Part shown: in pieces, positions 35,401 to 45,996 of the stretch | How positions within the stretch are numbered: the stretch's first letter is position 1 | Layout: every line of letters starts with the position of its first letter | DNA from: Oegoconia quadripuncta | Lineage: Eukaryota; Arthropoda; Insecta; Lepidoptera; Autostichidae | DNA: 64,000 nt | Reading direction: 5' to 3' | NCBI GenBank assembly: GCA_949316235.1 | Contig: OX438751.1 | Location: 4,302,413 to 4,366,412 of the forward strand | The notes under the pieces: generated by a model | Seen by the model: only the letters and a program-made list of their open reading frames with translations | What the model was told of the DNA's origin: nothing | Databases searched by the model: none | Translations under genes and position numbers: made by a program

Positions 35401-38400
35401 AGTTTGTTCGTCTACGCTTATATCAGAATTGTTTTGAAGTAATGAAGTGAGACAATGGCTGACTGTTGACATTGATGGAGTAAACTCTTCAACTGTCAAT
35501 GCTGTTAGTAGCAAATTGCGTAATTGAGTCCGTACGCTTGTAACCGTGTTACACATTAGTATTAGAGAACTTTTACAAGTGTCTTGCAAGTCTGTAATAT
35601 CGAATTTCGACATGTTCGCTGAGACCTCGTAACCACAATGCTTTATTATAAACTCTACCATCGTGAAGTCCTCTGGTGTTGTTATGCAGTTTCTATAAAC
35701 GAGCCCTACTATGGCTTTGACTAGTAACTTTTTCATTTTTAATCCTTGCTCCATAGTAGTCATTACTTTTAAAATAGCTATGAATTTTGTGGCAAACTTA
35801 TCCACGAATAATTGAGACGACGTTGTCAAATGAGTCAAAACTATGACCGCTTTCATTCTATCTTTTTCTTGATTATTTTTACATTGATGAAGTAAACTTT
35901 CAATAGTTTGATCAGGGAACTGACCTGCCATGTGATCGAAGCAACGTAGAACTTCAAAATGATTTTTAATTGTGTGAGGTTGGTCATAGTCTGGCTCGAC
36001 GAGCACCAAATTGAACAGAACATGATTTATTGAATTTATTACACTATCGTTTAGTGTCAGTTTCGGATTTAAAGGGGATGGTGACAGTAAATACGCTATA
36101 CATTGGCTGATGTAATAGAAATTAACCATCGGTTTGCGATACATAGACAGCAACGACAGAACGAACTTGTTAACAGTCTCATTAAACTGCCTCTCAGATA
36201 TGAGACGGGTAATAGGTCCAAGAGCTTCTAATACCGATTCTGCAACTTTAGGCTCATGAGATGAGAGCCATTGGTTGTACAGCACATCAAATATAATCGA
36301 GAATTCCGTGACAAAATTGTCTTTAATGGATGTTATGTTGTCGTTTTCAACATTATCGCCTATTTGTTCCGAAACGGCGACGGCGAAATGGCCGAAGGCT
36401 GTAAAAGAAAAGTTTTTATTTCAGCATCTTTATCTCCTCTGTCAGCGAAAACTTTCAATACATTAGGAGTTATAGCTTCACAAGTGATACTTTTTAAAAA
36501 ACGTTAAACTGATATCGAACCTGCGTTGCCTGAGTAATTAATGTTTAATGACTTAATGTTTTGTGTAGTGAAGAAAATTAAACAGTCGGATAGCAAAAAA
36601 ACTAGCAAAGGCAAAATAAATTAAAAATTATCAGTCAACTCTTTTTCTACACATAATTTTTTGATTTGAACTTCCTTGCAATAGAAAATCTAGTAGAGGC
36701 CAGTTATTGGTTGTCGATTATCTTTTGTAGTTTAGAAGTAATCGCCTGGAATTATTTGTCGTTTCCAAACTGTACAGATAACTTAAGCCTTTTAACAGTG
36801 ACTCACCATAAGCAAACGCCTGCTTCACGCCATCCTGCTTGACAAGTGAGAGCAGCGGCAGCATTTTGCCAAGGATCTCCTTGATGTGCGGCACTACGCC
36901 GTGCGTGTTGACGGCCGCGAGTGTGCCGAGCGTATGCGCGATCGTATAGTGCGGCACTGACGCCGGGGACAGCTGATTGATCAGGGAACGGAGTACCTGG
37001 CAACAACAACTCTTGATAAAAGTTGTGCAATAAATATTTTTAAATCCCGACGAACAACGACGGCGGTTATGTGTTTAACGGCGGTGTGTCTCTGTCCGGG
37101 CGTATGTCAGTAATGCGTGGTTCGATTTGAGTGTGATGGGACAGGTTCTTAATAATGTTTGATGAAAATCAGTAAAGCTGTTTCAAAGACTTTATCTTCG
37201 ATTTCTTCTAATAAGATCTTTTAACGCAGTTGGTTTGTCCTGTCTGAATGAAATTTTATCGCCTATTTTCTGAAGTTTTTTAAATGTTCAATTTAAGTTT
37301 TGATTTGTTGCTTTCCGGTGTGAAGGATAATTGTAATTTCACAAGTTCAAGACGTATTCCTTCTGATCCCTCAGGGTTACAACACATCTGTGATCCTTGT
37401 ACTTGAGGTCGAACGACCTTATCTTTAGAAGGTTATAGATGCCATGGACAATATCGCGTTGCTTGCTCGTTTATTATATTTTGTGACATAAAAAAGTGAA
37501 GGAAATGAATGGATCTCATGGACGGTTTCATAATTTGCCGTATTAATTTAATTTACCATCCACGGTAAAGTCATGCCGTGTGGGCGTTAACGGTCTATCT
37601 AAAATGTTGTCAGCGTAGTACTATAAAGCCTGATTTACACGTGGACACTTAATAGCGAGTGCTTAGTTTACACGTGTCCACTTGGAAGGCAATTCGCACT
37701 TGCCGATCGGTTTACACCACTGTCACTGTCGTATGCATCTAATCAATATTATGCATACAAGAAAATTGTTTTTGTGTGCATGCGCAAACGGCTCCAGCTA
37801 GAGCTTCTTAGCTAGCCTAGGTCTAGGAGGTAGAGATACAATATGCGTAGGATGTAGTCAAACGATTTTATTGACATACGAAACATAATTAGCGAACTTC
37901 GTGGAGTCTTCCTTGAGCTTACCAAATAATGTGTAGTATGTGTGATACTTCTAAATATTTTACTTTTAATAGCGCGTGTTTAAGAATCATAAAAAGCGTT
38001 AACGACAAAGCATCCACGACAACATTAAAAAAAAATACTTATATAGAATCAACTAACGACTTGTCGACCTGTTTGGTGTGGTGGTTAGAAACTCCGCTGC
38101 TATACCATAAGGTCGCAGGTTCGAATCCCGCTAGGGGCACATGTGTGTATGATGAATACAGACAATTGTGTTCCCGAGTTATGGATGTTTTCAATTATCT
38201 ATGTATTTATTTACAAGAAAAGAAGTATTTGTGTATGTTATCAACCCACTGGCATCTACAATACACGCCTAGTTGCTTAGTGTGGAACTAGATGGCGCTG
38301 TGTGTATGCGCAAAGATATATATTCAAAAAGAAAAAGTGCAATATTTTTATATTTTGTTACTGAATTATACTGAAAAATAAAAACGGTTAAATACATATA

Positions 38401-41400
38401 AAAAATAATGTAAAACAAATTAACTCTGTATATTTAAGACGGAGTGGATAACTAATGGCTGGTGGGCATCAAAGTTGGGGGGGGGGGGGCTATGTCCAGC
38501 AGTGGGCGTCCTTATATTACGATGATAAGTTTATAATGATATTCAATTCATGCATGCATATATATACAGAGTTTTATTTACTTTTATAGTTGGTTTGTAT
38601 GAACATATCAGCTGTAATATTCTATTGTGACAAACAACTGAACTGACATTGAAAACCATTTAGTATATTTTTTTATTGCATCAAAAAAATTACATATAAC
38701 AGAGTACAAACAATATGTCATGTACAAAGGTGGACTTCTTTTCTCTTTAAGAGTTCTCTTCCATTCAATCTGAGCATTGAACTGAGTAAATTTGGTGTTT
38801 AGCAGCAAATTGTGTGCAAATAAAAAAATACTACAAGAATTAATAAAACAAATAAAATGATAACCAAATAATAAACTTATATCAAATATAATACAAATAC
38901 CTACTGCGAAATAAATACATAGGTATTTATTATAAACCTACTTACCTACCTACAGATAATAATATCACATGGGAGAGGTAATGTTCTTTTATCCATCTAG
39001 TTCTATTTACAAAATTATTAGCACACCAGATGCATCAATCCAATATTACGTGTATAAATATGAATCTGGTCTGATAATCTGGCATCGCATGCATATAGTT
39101 TACACTGACTCACATAATATTTATATTTCAGTTACAGAAATGTTGTGGCCTCATAGGTATGGCTCATTTTGTTTGTTCAAAACTCAAGGACATTTTACTG
39201 AAAATTTAATAGTAATATGAAGCATACTGTGTCAATCGCGGTTATACATTTTCATACTGATATTATAAAAACGTGAGTTTGTCCATCTGGAACCAATTTG
39301 CATGTAAAAATTCCAGATTCGAACTCGTAATTATATTTTATTGCTCAACATAATACAAACACGGCCTCCGTGGCTCAATGTAAACAACATTGAGTTTACG
39401 ATTCGGAGGTCGCGGGTTCGAACCCCAGCGGGGTACATGTTTAAGTACTCGGTTTGGTTGGTGGTAGGGCATTTTAAATGTCCGCCTGGCTAGCTACCAC
39501 CATCTTATCTAAATCTGCCGCCTGGCTAGCTACCACCATCTTATCTAAATCTGCCGCCAAGCAGCAATGTTAATGGCATTGTTGTGTTCCGGTTGTCAGA
39601 GATAAGATAGCCAGTCCACCAAATGTGATGGGGTTGCCGGGTCAGTACGCTTCCACCTTCGACCTCATCTTCACTTAACATCAGGTGTGATTGAGGTCAA
39701 GTATGAACCCATAGTGCAAAAAAGAAAACAATGTTACAACGAAAACAAGATAGTTGTATGTAACTTGTTTACTTCGAACCAACTTATGGATTGAGTGAGG
39801 TGCACTTAAAACCAATAAATAACATAGGTACGACAACAATCGGAGAAAATGTACCTGAAACAATTCAGATTCCAACAAACTCACACAACAGTTAGGCTGT
39901 TAAGGTAGAAGATATTTTATGTACTACTAGAGTACCTAAATCGGGTTTTATAAAAAAGTGAGATAATAGATAAGATTTATTATCAACGCCATGCATGACT
40001 GACATGAACAAAAGAGTGGCTATATTGTTGTAAAAGTGGAAGTAAAAAATCTAAATTAATAAACGGTAAAGTACTGACTGACTCATAGATGATGATCTGT
40101 ACATACCAAATGCATGCAGATGTGCATTGAAATTTGGAAAGCATATTCCATAGGTGGCTTAGAGTAGAAGGCATTTCTTGAGCATGACTTAAGCTTGACA
40201 TTGTTATTTTTAATTGTGAATGGTATAAGATTTTAAGTATATAAGCAGATTTTAATATTTGCACGTCTGCAAACAGACTGGATACACCGAACTCTAATTT
40301 TATTAAGAACTTTATATAACTGTATTCATGCAAATTATTGATTGATTGATTGATTTTGCACTCCATTTCAAACAAAAGTGAATTCCTCCGGAATCAAGGC
40401 CTCTAGAAAAATTGAAATTGATATTCAAGGGAAATTTTTCAAGTGGCACCCCCAAATCCGAAACTATGAGGAATAACGAAAAGTACTCAAGGAGCCTCAG
40501 GTCTGATTTTGATGTAAACTAAAACTGCATCATTGGATTTTTGAAAAATCAATATTCCTAGCCAGGAATCGAACAATTTTATCCGTGAGGAATGGAACTT
40601 TATGCAATATTACACAGAGATGACAAACAAGTCTGACGGAAAAAAATGTCAAGTCGTTTACATTGCTGGGCTACTTTTTGCCACTATTTTTGTTGACAAT
40701 ATCAAAACAACAATTCCACTGTGTGTATTCTAGCATCACGGACATTTAAATCCTGCTATTCTCATGCTAGATGGTGCTGGAAGTGTTTTAAAATGCGCTA
40801 TAATAGTTTTCCTTTCCCAATTTTTGCACATCAACTGATTAAAAAAGTTCACCACTGGACATAAGTCTCTCCCATGGCGCAATTTCCATCACTATACATG
40901 AGAGGATGTGCCCTAATCATTACACTGGGCAAGCGGGTTGGCCATTGTATACACAATAATTGTTTGGGAAGCTGTGCGAGAAAATAATACTTTCAATATT
41001 ATCATCAGCCTGAAAACATCCCACTGCAGGGATATCCCTCGTATATGCGGGAGTATGGGCCATAGTTCACCACGCTGACCCATCGTGGGTTCACATGCCT
41101 TTGAATTTTTATTTCTCAGGTATGCTGGATCCTTGCGATGTTTTCCTTCACCATTTAAGAGCAGTCAGATAAATACACATAAGGATTTAAATTAAACTTA
41201 AAAACTCATTGGCACATGGCCTGCCTGGGCATCGAACCTGGACCTCCTAAATTGGTAGACCGCGACTTAACCCCTTGAGCCACCGACGCTCACCTTTTTA
41301 TTTATTTCACTAACAAAGTTGCTATCAATGCGGAGTCAACTATAAATATATTAATATCCTCAAAAACGTATGTAAAAATAGTATCAGCTCAGTTAAACTC

Positions 41401-43475
41401 CTTTGTCACCCAAACATTTTATAGATGTACTGGAAAATGTATTCCAGAAGTTAAACTGGAGCCAAAAAGGATTAAGAATAAACAGAAGCTACTTAAGGCA
41501 TTTAAGGTTCGCAGATGATATTGTGATCTTCACCGAGACTCCTAAAGAACTAGAACATATGATAGGTTTACGAGACGAGCAAAGTGATGAGCAATATAGA
41601 GGCTGTATTATGGAACCATGCTCGGACCCAGCTAATAAACTGAAATTTTTTTTTTAATCTTGTTTTTATTTGAGGCTTCTGTACACCCTGGGCGACCATG
41701 CCAGCCTCATTGATACATTCGCCTTTTTAAACCTCACTCTCTTTTTGCAATTGACAATCCAACGAATTTATACAGACTGACAGCACTCCTACTGTGATTG
41801 TTGACTATAAAATTACGTTACATTAGTTCATTCCACATTACATTGTATAATAAAATAAATTTAGTTTGTGTAATGTAACCAAACAAAAATATAAACTACA
41901 GTTAGAAAGAAACTTACATAGATAGGTGCAAAGTGCAAAATTTGATGGTTAAAGTCGCATTAGTTGGTCTGTAGTAATAGTTGTGACATTTTGAGGAATG
42001 CGCTTTCATTACACCAAGCTCTATCCATATTTGGTTAATGTGGTAAAGGAAGTCCAAATTTCGGTCTGCATTTTGAAGGTGCTTGTACAATAAGCGTGTA
42101 AATTCATAGTGGGGTAACCACAATATCTAGTGACCTGTACATTTTAAACCAATCTTACAGACAATCTGATAAAATTTTGAAAAGGCTCCATGTGATTTCT
42201 TTTCACCCATTAACATTTTAATCACAAATAAATTTAAACACATAGAAATACCACTTACCAAATCTAAATTTTCATGTCCAACGGCAACCAGTACAGCTGA
42301 GGCTCCCATTTGCACCACTGGCTCATATCCCACATTGTCCATCATGGCTCGGAGCATAGAGTTGACTAACTCTGTCGCTGCATGTGACTCTAACCTCTTC
42401 ACTTGGTTTACACATGTTTGCTCCAAGACTCTATGATTGAAAAAAATTATTTGTTTATTGGTCAAGTCAATGAAATCACGTCAATGCTTACTATTTTCAA
42501 TATTAATTAAGCGGGTTCAATATATTATACTGATAGTCATGTAGGATAGAATACAATACCCCACAGTAGACTATCGTAAATAGAATACCGTGACCCAATA
42601 AACACTTCCCGATATACATTTATACATGAACAACACACAGATAGATTTTTGTTTTATTTCAGCACTTATTACACTTTTCAAATTGTATGAAATCGAATTA
42701 GGAAATCGAAAGATATTATTGAAGTTAGAACTGTTATGATTCCAATTTAGTGCAATTGGAAGGACCGCACTACTTCCTAAATTGTTTACGATTGAGGTGA
42801 GTTTAATTGCATTAGAGTGACTAGTAGGCAAAATTATTTTTTCATATAGTAGAAATAATAATAATTACGACAATGAACGTAGAAAATAACTGTTGTTACT
42901 TTGTAGTGGCTGATTCATGTTATTTGTGGTTTATATGTTTTGATTTATGTTTGTGTTTTACAGATACGGCGCTATTGACACATGCAACCTAATGTTATTT
43001 TACTTGACAAATGCGAGTAGATGTCCCATTTAGAAATGCAATTTAGTCTAGAGTATCACTTCCAACTTCGATTTCCTACAATTGGATAGTGTAAGCGGTT
43101 AAGTAGTTGTATTTTAAATGACTGAGCGAGAAGGTCGGTGCTTTACGTGACTGATGACTGCACACTCAAAAAATACTCACTTCACAATATTACCCAACAG
43201 CGTAGCGTTGACTTTGGCAGAATTCTTGTAAAATTCGCAAAATATTTCCACCACTTCATTCGGGTAGGAATTAGCTATTTTGGACAAAGATTTGATCACG
43301 ACATTATTGACAGAGTTCTCGTTATCTCCTAGTGCACTAATTAGCACTGTTACTGTATCTGAAAGTAATGTGTAAATAAATAAAATTTGATACTAGACCC
43401 GAAATCTTCAGATGCGCGGTATTTCAACAATTCTATTCCTTTACCTTTCAAATATTCAGTTTTTGTCGAAGTCAT
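26451..43475 (-). CDS. MROH1: MROH1-type HEAT-repeat protein (maestro heat-like repeat family member 1)
   Basis: Twelve exons were assembled on the minus strand: 43445-43475, 43181-43358, 42259-42430, 36807-36996, 33557-36398, 32927-33080, 32478-32738, 31874-32088, 30805-31002, 28518-28800, 27070-27307 and 26451-26638. All have GT-AG junctions and matching phases, giving 1,649 residues and no internal stop. Vertebrate MROH1 is of similar length. Diagnostic matches include VPHYTIAHTLGTLA in exon 4, FDVLYNQWLSSHEPKV and VLEALGPITRLI at the exon 4/5 join, KEVLRCF-like EVLRCFDHMA in exon 5, and GRLYLDEFLSALLRQL in exon 11. The protein is built of helical HEAT repeats. The family has been linked to lysosome scission (nematode HPO-27). 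The start has a good insect context (caaaATG). The 2.8-kb exon 5 encodes residues 191-1137. Uncertain point: exon 8 could extend through the 57-bp array and add up to 171 residues in frame. Confidence 0.92.
26651..26925 (-). mobile_element. SINE-A abutting the MROH1 exon 12 acceptor
   Basis: The copy is truncated at its tail end: it begins directly at 'gttaagtgaagatgag', lacking the usual 'cctcaatcacacctgat'. The tRNA-like head ends 'gagccacggagc'. It shares the transcription direction of the host gene. Its edge is only 12 nt from the exon 12 boundary at 26638, so the exon's acceptor (ccacccccag in the sense strand) follows straight after SINE sequence. Confidence 0.85.
27372..27695 (-). mobile_element. 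SINE-A, near full length, in MROH1 intron 10
   Basis: This copy is complete from the T-rich tail through 'tcaatcacacctgatgttaa' to the head 'attgagccaaggaggc'. It lies 65 nt upstream (sense) of the exon 11 acceptor and in the same orientation as MROH1. Confidence 0.85.
27892..28084. mobile_element. MITE, copy 2 of the 2701-2890 family, in MROH1 intron 10
   Basis: It is nearly identical to 2701-2890 including the 'ctatccgctagaggcgctg' core. The inverted ends are 'gtgagttttgtctcg' and 'cgaaacaaaactcac'. Confidence 0.8.
28905..29012 (+). repeat. Short interspersed repeat in MROH1 intron 9
   Basis: The stretch 'ccatgggcggcggtgattgc' to 'acatgctcgtttgccgccct' followed by an A-run is a phrase seen in many lepidopteran repeats. 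Related 'tgcttgctcgtttatta' strings occur near 33502 and 37459. Confidence 0.45.
29393..30860. repeat. 61-bp GC-rich minisatellite, 24 copies, spanning the MROH1 exon 9 donor
   Basis: The 'actcac' string (sense donor gtgagt) recurs every 61 bp exactly from 29457 to 30799 (22 intervals), with one more copy 64 bp further at 29393. Units are almost identical, with scattered t/c changes and a few 'ggcggcgggga' variants. The copy nearest the transcript 5' end is the 3' part of exon 9 (LHALSQGVDAPPAP) plus its splice donor at 30805. The other 23 copies lie in intron 9. The plus strand is strongly G-rich with runs of 3-6 G per unit, so it may form quadruplexes. Confidence 0.95.
31040..31265 (+). repeat. 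Interspersed repeat in MROH1 intron 8
   Basis: This stretch shares with 58263-58510 an ordered series of phrases: 'tccactgct', 'agcggcctg', 'gtgggtgga', 'cgcttgcca'/'cacttgccg', 'ccactatcacttcaactta'/'ccacttcaattta' and 'ctaatacgct'/'ctaatccact'. It is an old, diverged interspersed element of unknown class. Confidence 0.55.
31361..31920. repeat. 57-bp minisatellite, 10 copies, spanning the MROH1 exon 8 donor
   Basis: Copies of 'ctgtagtgca' are spaced exactly 57 bp apart from 31361 to 31874. In the sense strand each unit encodes the 19-residue block AAVALLQDLLHYRYRYPRC (cyclically) and contains CACTACAG|GTACAG, a copy of the exon 8 end and donor. Because 57 is a multiple of 3, the whole array stays open in the MROH1 frame. 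Five units nearer the exon read 'ggcggcgcacctag' and the farther ones 'ggcagcgtaactag', so two subtypes are arranged in blocks. Confidence 0.95.
32880..32920 (-). mobile_element. Minimal LINE 3' tail touching the MROH1 exon 6 donor
   Basis: The run (acaat)n followed by 'tactctttattgcgcaaaat' is identical in layout to 59247-59282, where the element continues further. Here the element sequence stops at 32920 and the exon 6 donor (sense gtaagt) occupies 32921-32926. In the sense direction it also brings an AATAAA string about 16 nt into the intron. Confidence 0.65.
38065..38312 (+). mobile_element. SINE-B copy in MROH1 intron 3
   Basis: The head 'tttggtgtggtggttagaaa' (A box) and 'gcaggttcgaatcccgctag' (B box) are followed by a body that ends in 'aactagatggcgctgtgtg'. 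It is antisense to MROH1 and matches the minus-strand copy at 11938-12175. Confidence 0.8.
39362..39729 (+). mobile_element. SINE-A with internal 36-bp duplication, MROH1 intron 3
   Basis: This is the full element from head 'cggcctccgtggctcaatgt' through the B box 'gggttcgaaccccagcgggg' to the tail 'gtgcaaaaaagaaaac'. A 36-bp block ('tagctaccaccatcttatct' core) is tandemly duplicated at 39485-39520 and 39521-39556, making this copy longer than its sisters. Confidence 0.88.
40999..41290 (-). mobile_element. SINE-C (another tRNA-derived family) in MROH1 intron 3
   Basis: The minus-strand head reads from 'agcgtcggtggctcaagggg' to the B-box-like 'ggttcgatgcccaggcagg' at about 41230. The body contains 'gatgttttccttcaccattt' and 'cccatcgtgggttcacatgc' in plus orientation. 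It is distinct from SINE-A and SINE-B in both head and body. Confidence 0.65.
41403..41600 (+). mobile_element. RTE-like reverse-transcriptase fragment
   Basis: The translated stretch contains LRFADDIVIFTETPKELE, the FADD catalytic box of an RTE/jockey-group non-LTR reverse transcriptase, preceded by VLENVFQKLNWSQKGLRI. Only about 65 residues are recognisable before the frame decays. It is a dead fragment antisense to MROH1. Confidence 0.75.
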
Positions 43476-44189
43476 TTTGGCGGCAACATGTGTGGAATAA
43501 TTATTTGAAAACTAATCACACAAAGGAATTTATTCAGTTAGCACGTTTTAATATCATAAATAAGAAATAGTCAATCGGCTCGGTTTTCGCCACTTGTCTA
43601 TCTATGAAAACGAATGACATAAAATATATGCATGACAAACAAAACAACAGAAAATGAAAGCAATATTGTATTTTTTTTATTCCCACTCAGCTCAGTCATT
43701 GAGATGGGAGGCAAAGGGTGCAAGTCCATACAGCCTCGTCTTTTTTTGTTTATAGTTTTATTCACTCCTCTAGTAGAAGGCAAACGATATAAACCTATAC
43801 AGCCTGGTCTTAATTCTCTTATTTCTTCAGTTTATATTTCAGTCTCAGTCAAAACAAGTAATTCGTCTTATACTTGGCGTATACAGAGTCTAGTCACAGT
43901 CAAGTCATTCTCTTTAGAGGCCGAATGCTTTACAAATTTTAGCGGCTTCTTGTGGGAACCCGAAAGCTTCGTTAGGCACTTTAATTAACACTTCCATTTA
44001 CTTCTACACCGTCACTGACTGGTGCCATACAATATTCTGCCGTTAACTCAGAATGCACACGAACAAGAAATAAAAACAAACATGCAACTTCACTCGCTGC
44101 GCTGCTCGCTGCGCTAAGTTCCCGCCAAGAAGTCCTATTCTCTATGGATAATGAAATTGTGTTGCCTGCGTAATATTCTCAAGCTCACG
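43476..44189. other. Upstream region of MROH1
   Basis: This short gap lies between the MROH1 start codon and the LINE block. It should hold the MROH1 promoter and 5' UTR. No TATA or initiator motif can be assigned confidently. A tandem pair 'cgctgcgctgctcgctgcgc' near 44097 is the only local low-complexity feature. Confidence 0.45.
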
Positions 44190-44234
44190 AATTGGAAATC
44201 CCCATAATATTTTTTAATCTTATTTTGATAAACT

Positions 44235-45968
44235 ATGAACGCAGTATTATTTAAAAAATGCCTCGTTAGTTATAAAGCTAATTTATCATTATCAGTTTCT
44301 AAAAGCAATATTGTTGTTTTCTCTCGTAAAAGGGTAATTCCGGTAATAAATATTTCTTTTGATCAGTTAGTAATTCCAGTAGCTGAAGAAGTTTTCTTCT
44401 TGGGGAAAAAATTTAATGGAAAATTCAATGGAGTGGCACATGTAAACTATATAAGCAAAAAATGCGAGAAGAGTATTAATGTACTGAGGGCATTGTCCGG
44501 TGTGTGGTGGGGTGCTCATCCTTGTTCAATGAGATTGTTTTATAATGCATTAATTAGAAGCCTATTGGATTATGGCACATTCTCCATGTCTCCTGCTAAT
44601 AAGCAAGCCCTTAAAAAATTGGACCTGATTCAGTCTAAGAGCCTTCGATTAGTCGTAGGTGCTATGAAGAGCACCCCTATTAATGCTCTGCAAGTTGAGT
44701 GCTCTGATCCTCCTCTTCATCTTAGAAGGCAATTTTTATCAGATCGATATTTATTTAAAGTTTCTCAATTCAGTGGTCATCCTATTTTACCAAAATTAAG
44801 GTCTTTATCACGACTAATGGAAAATAATAACTTCTGGCGCTGCAGGTCCCCTCCCCACCTCATTGTTAGTTATAAGAAATTGATTAATCTTGATCCTGTC
44901 GTAAATTTTCCTTGTCATCCACTTTTCTTTTATGACTACAAAATATTGGTTTTCACTCCGAATATACGTTTATCAATAGGCATTGTCAAAAATTCCGTTG
45001 AGCCAAATCAATTGCTAAAGACTTTCATCCAGCAACATTTCTTGGACGCTGAGGTATTTTTCACAGATGCATCGAAATCTACTGTATCGTCAGTACTAAC
45101 TGACGAAGATGGTCCCTTGCAACGAGTCGTCTCATCGAATGTTGACGAATGTGTAGGTGCAGCTTTCTTACATCATAATGCAGGTTATTTCAAACTTTTT
45201 AAATATTCTCCTAGTACTTCCAGTTACTCAGGTGAATGCATGGGTATCCTCGAATGTTTAAAATACATTTTATCAAAAAGTTTTAAAAGATCAATCATTT
45301 TTACAGATTCACTTAGTTGCCTGCAGTCTTTGCTCTCAAACCCTTTTAATAAGAATTCCTTTTATCCGTTATCCTTGGAGATTAAAAGCATTTTGTTGCA
45401 ATGTTCGTACAACAATCTAGACATTACTCTGGCATGGATCCCTAGTCATGTGGGAATCCAAGGTAACGAAGCTGTTGATAAATTGGCTAAACTAGCTGCT
45501 CTTCAAGGTGTTTACAATAAATCGGTTTACAGCCAAGATTTGTCTAGTGTTCCTCGCTCATTACTCGAGGAACATTGGAATAAAGACTGGTCCAATTCAA
45601 CAAAAGCCAAATTTTATCGCCAATCTCAACCTTGTGTGTCTTTGCGTCCATGGTTCTCTAAATTAAAAATCGACAAAAAGTTCTCTTCCACTATTTCCCG
45701 TTTGAGATTTGGTCATTGTTGTTCTCCATCTCACTTGGCTAAACTTAGGGTTCGTGACTCATCAATTTGCGAGTGTGGTTTGGAAGATGGGAACATTATC
45801 CATATTTTATTTGACTGTCCTTTATATCAGTCATTGCCGTTTTATAATTTATTGGTGTTTTATAAAGCGCCTCTCCCTGTTAACTTGTCCTCTATTTTGT
45901 CACTGACCAATAAAATATATGTAAAATGTATGCTAAAATATTTATCTCATCATAAAATTCTTCTATAG
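44235..45968 (+). mobile_element. 5'-truncated LINE ORF2: RT thumb, RNase H, CCHC motif
   Basis: A 577-residue open frame begins in the post-palm part of a non-LTR reverse transcriptase (FNALIRSLLDYG-like YNALIRSLLDYGTFSM near residue 105). An RNase H domain follows with its acidic residues in place: FFTDASKS (about 280), SGECMGILECL (about 335), IIFTDSLSCLQSL (about 355) and WIPSHVGIQGNEAVDKLAK (about 400). It ends with CECGLEDGNIIHILFDC, a CCHC-type knuckle. RNase H places it with I/LOA/R1-like clades rather than RTE or CR1. The catalytic palm is missing, so it is not autonomous. The intact frame suggests a fairly recent insertion. Confidence 0.9.
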
Positions 45969-45996
45969 CTTTTTATTTATATATATTTTTTAACTT

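Larger units (their letters stand above)
37031..42258. other. MROH1 intron 3, repeat-filled
   Basis: This 5.2-kb intron lies between exons 3 and 4 (42259 and 36996). It contains a SINE-B (38065-38312), a poly-G run near 38474-38486 next to an RTE-like end, a SINE-A (39362-39729), a SINE-C (40999-41290) and an RTE-like LINE fragment (41403-41600). I see no further MROH1 coding exon in it, and the flanking exons join in phase. Confidence 0.6.

Noticed and set aside
43632..43988. 118-codon frame upstream of MROH1
   Set aside because: It opposes MROH1, lacks any domain feature and lies in the likely promoter interval. A chance frame is more probable.
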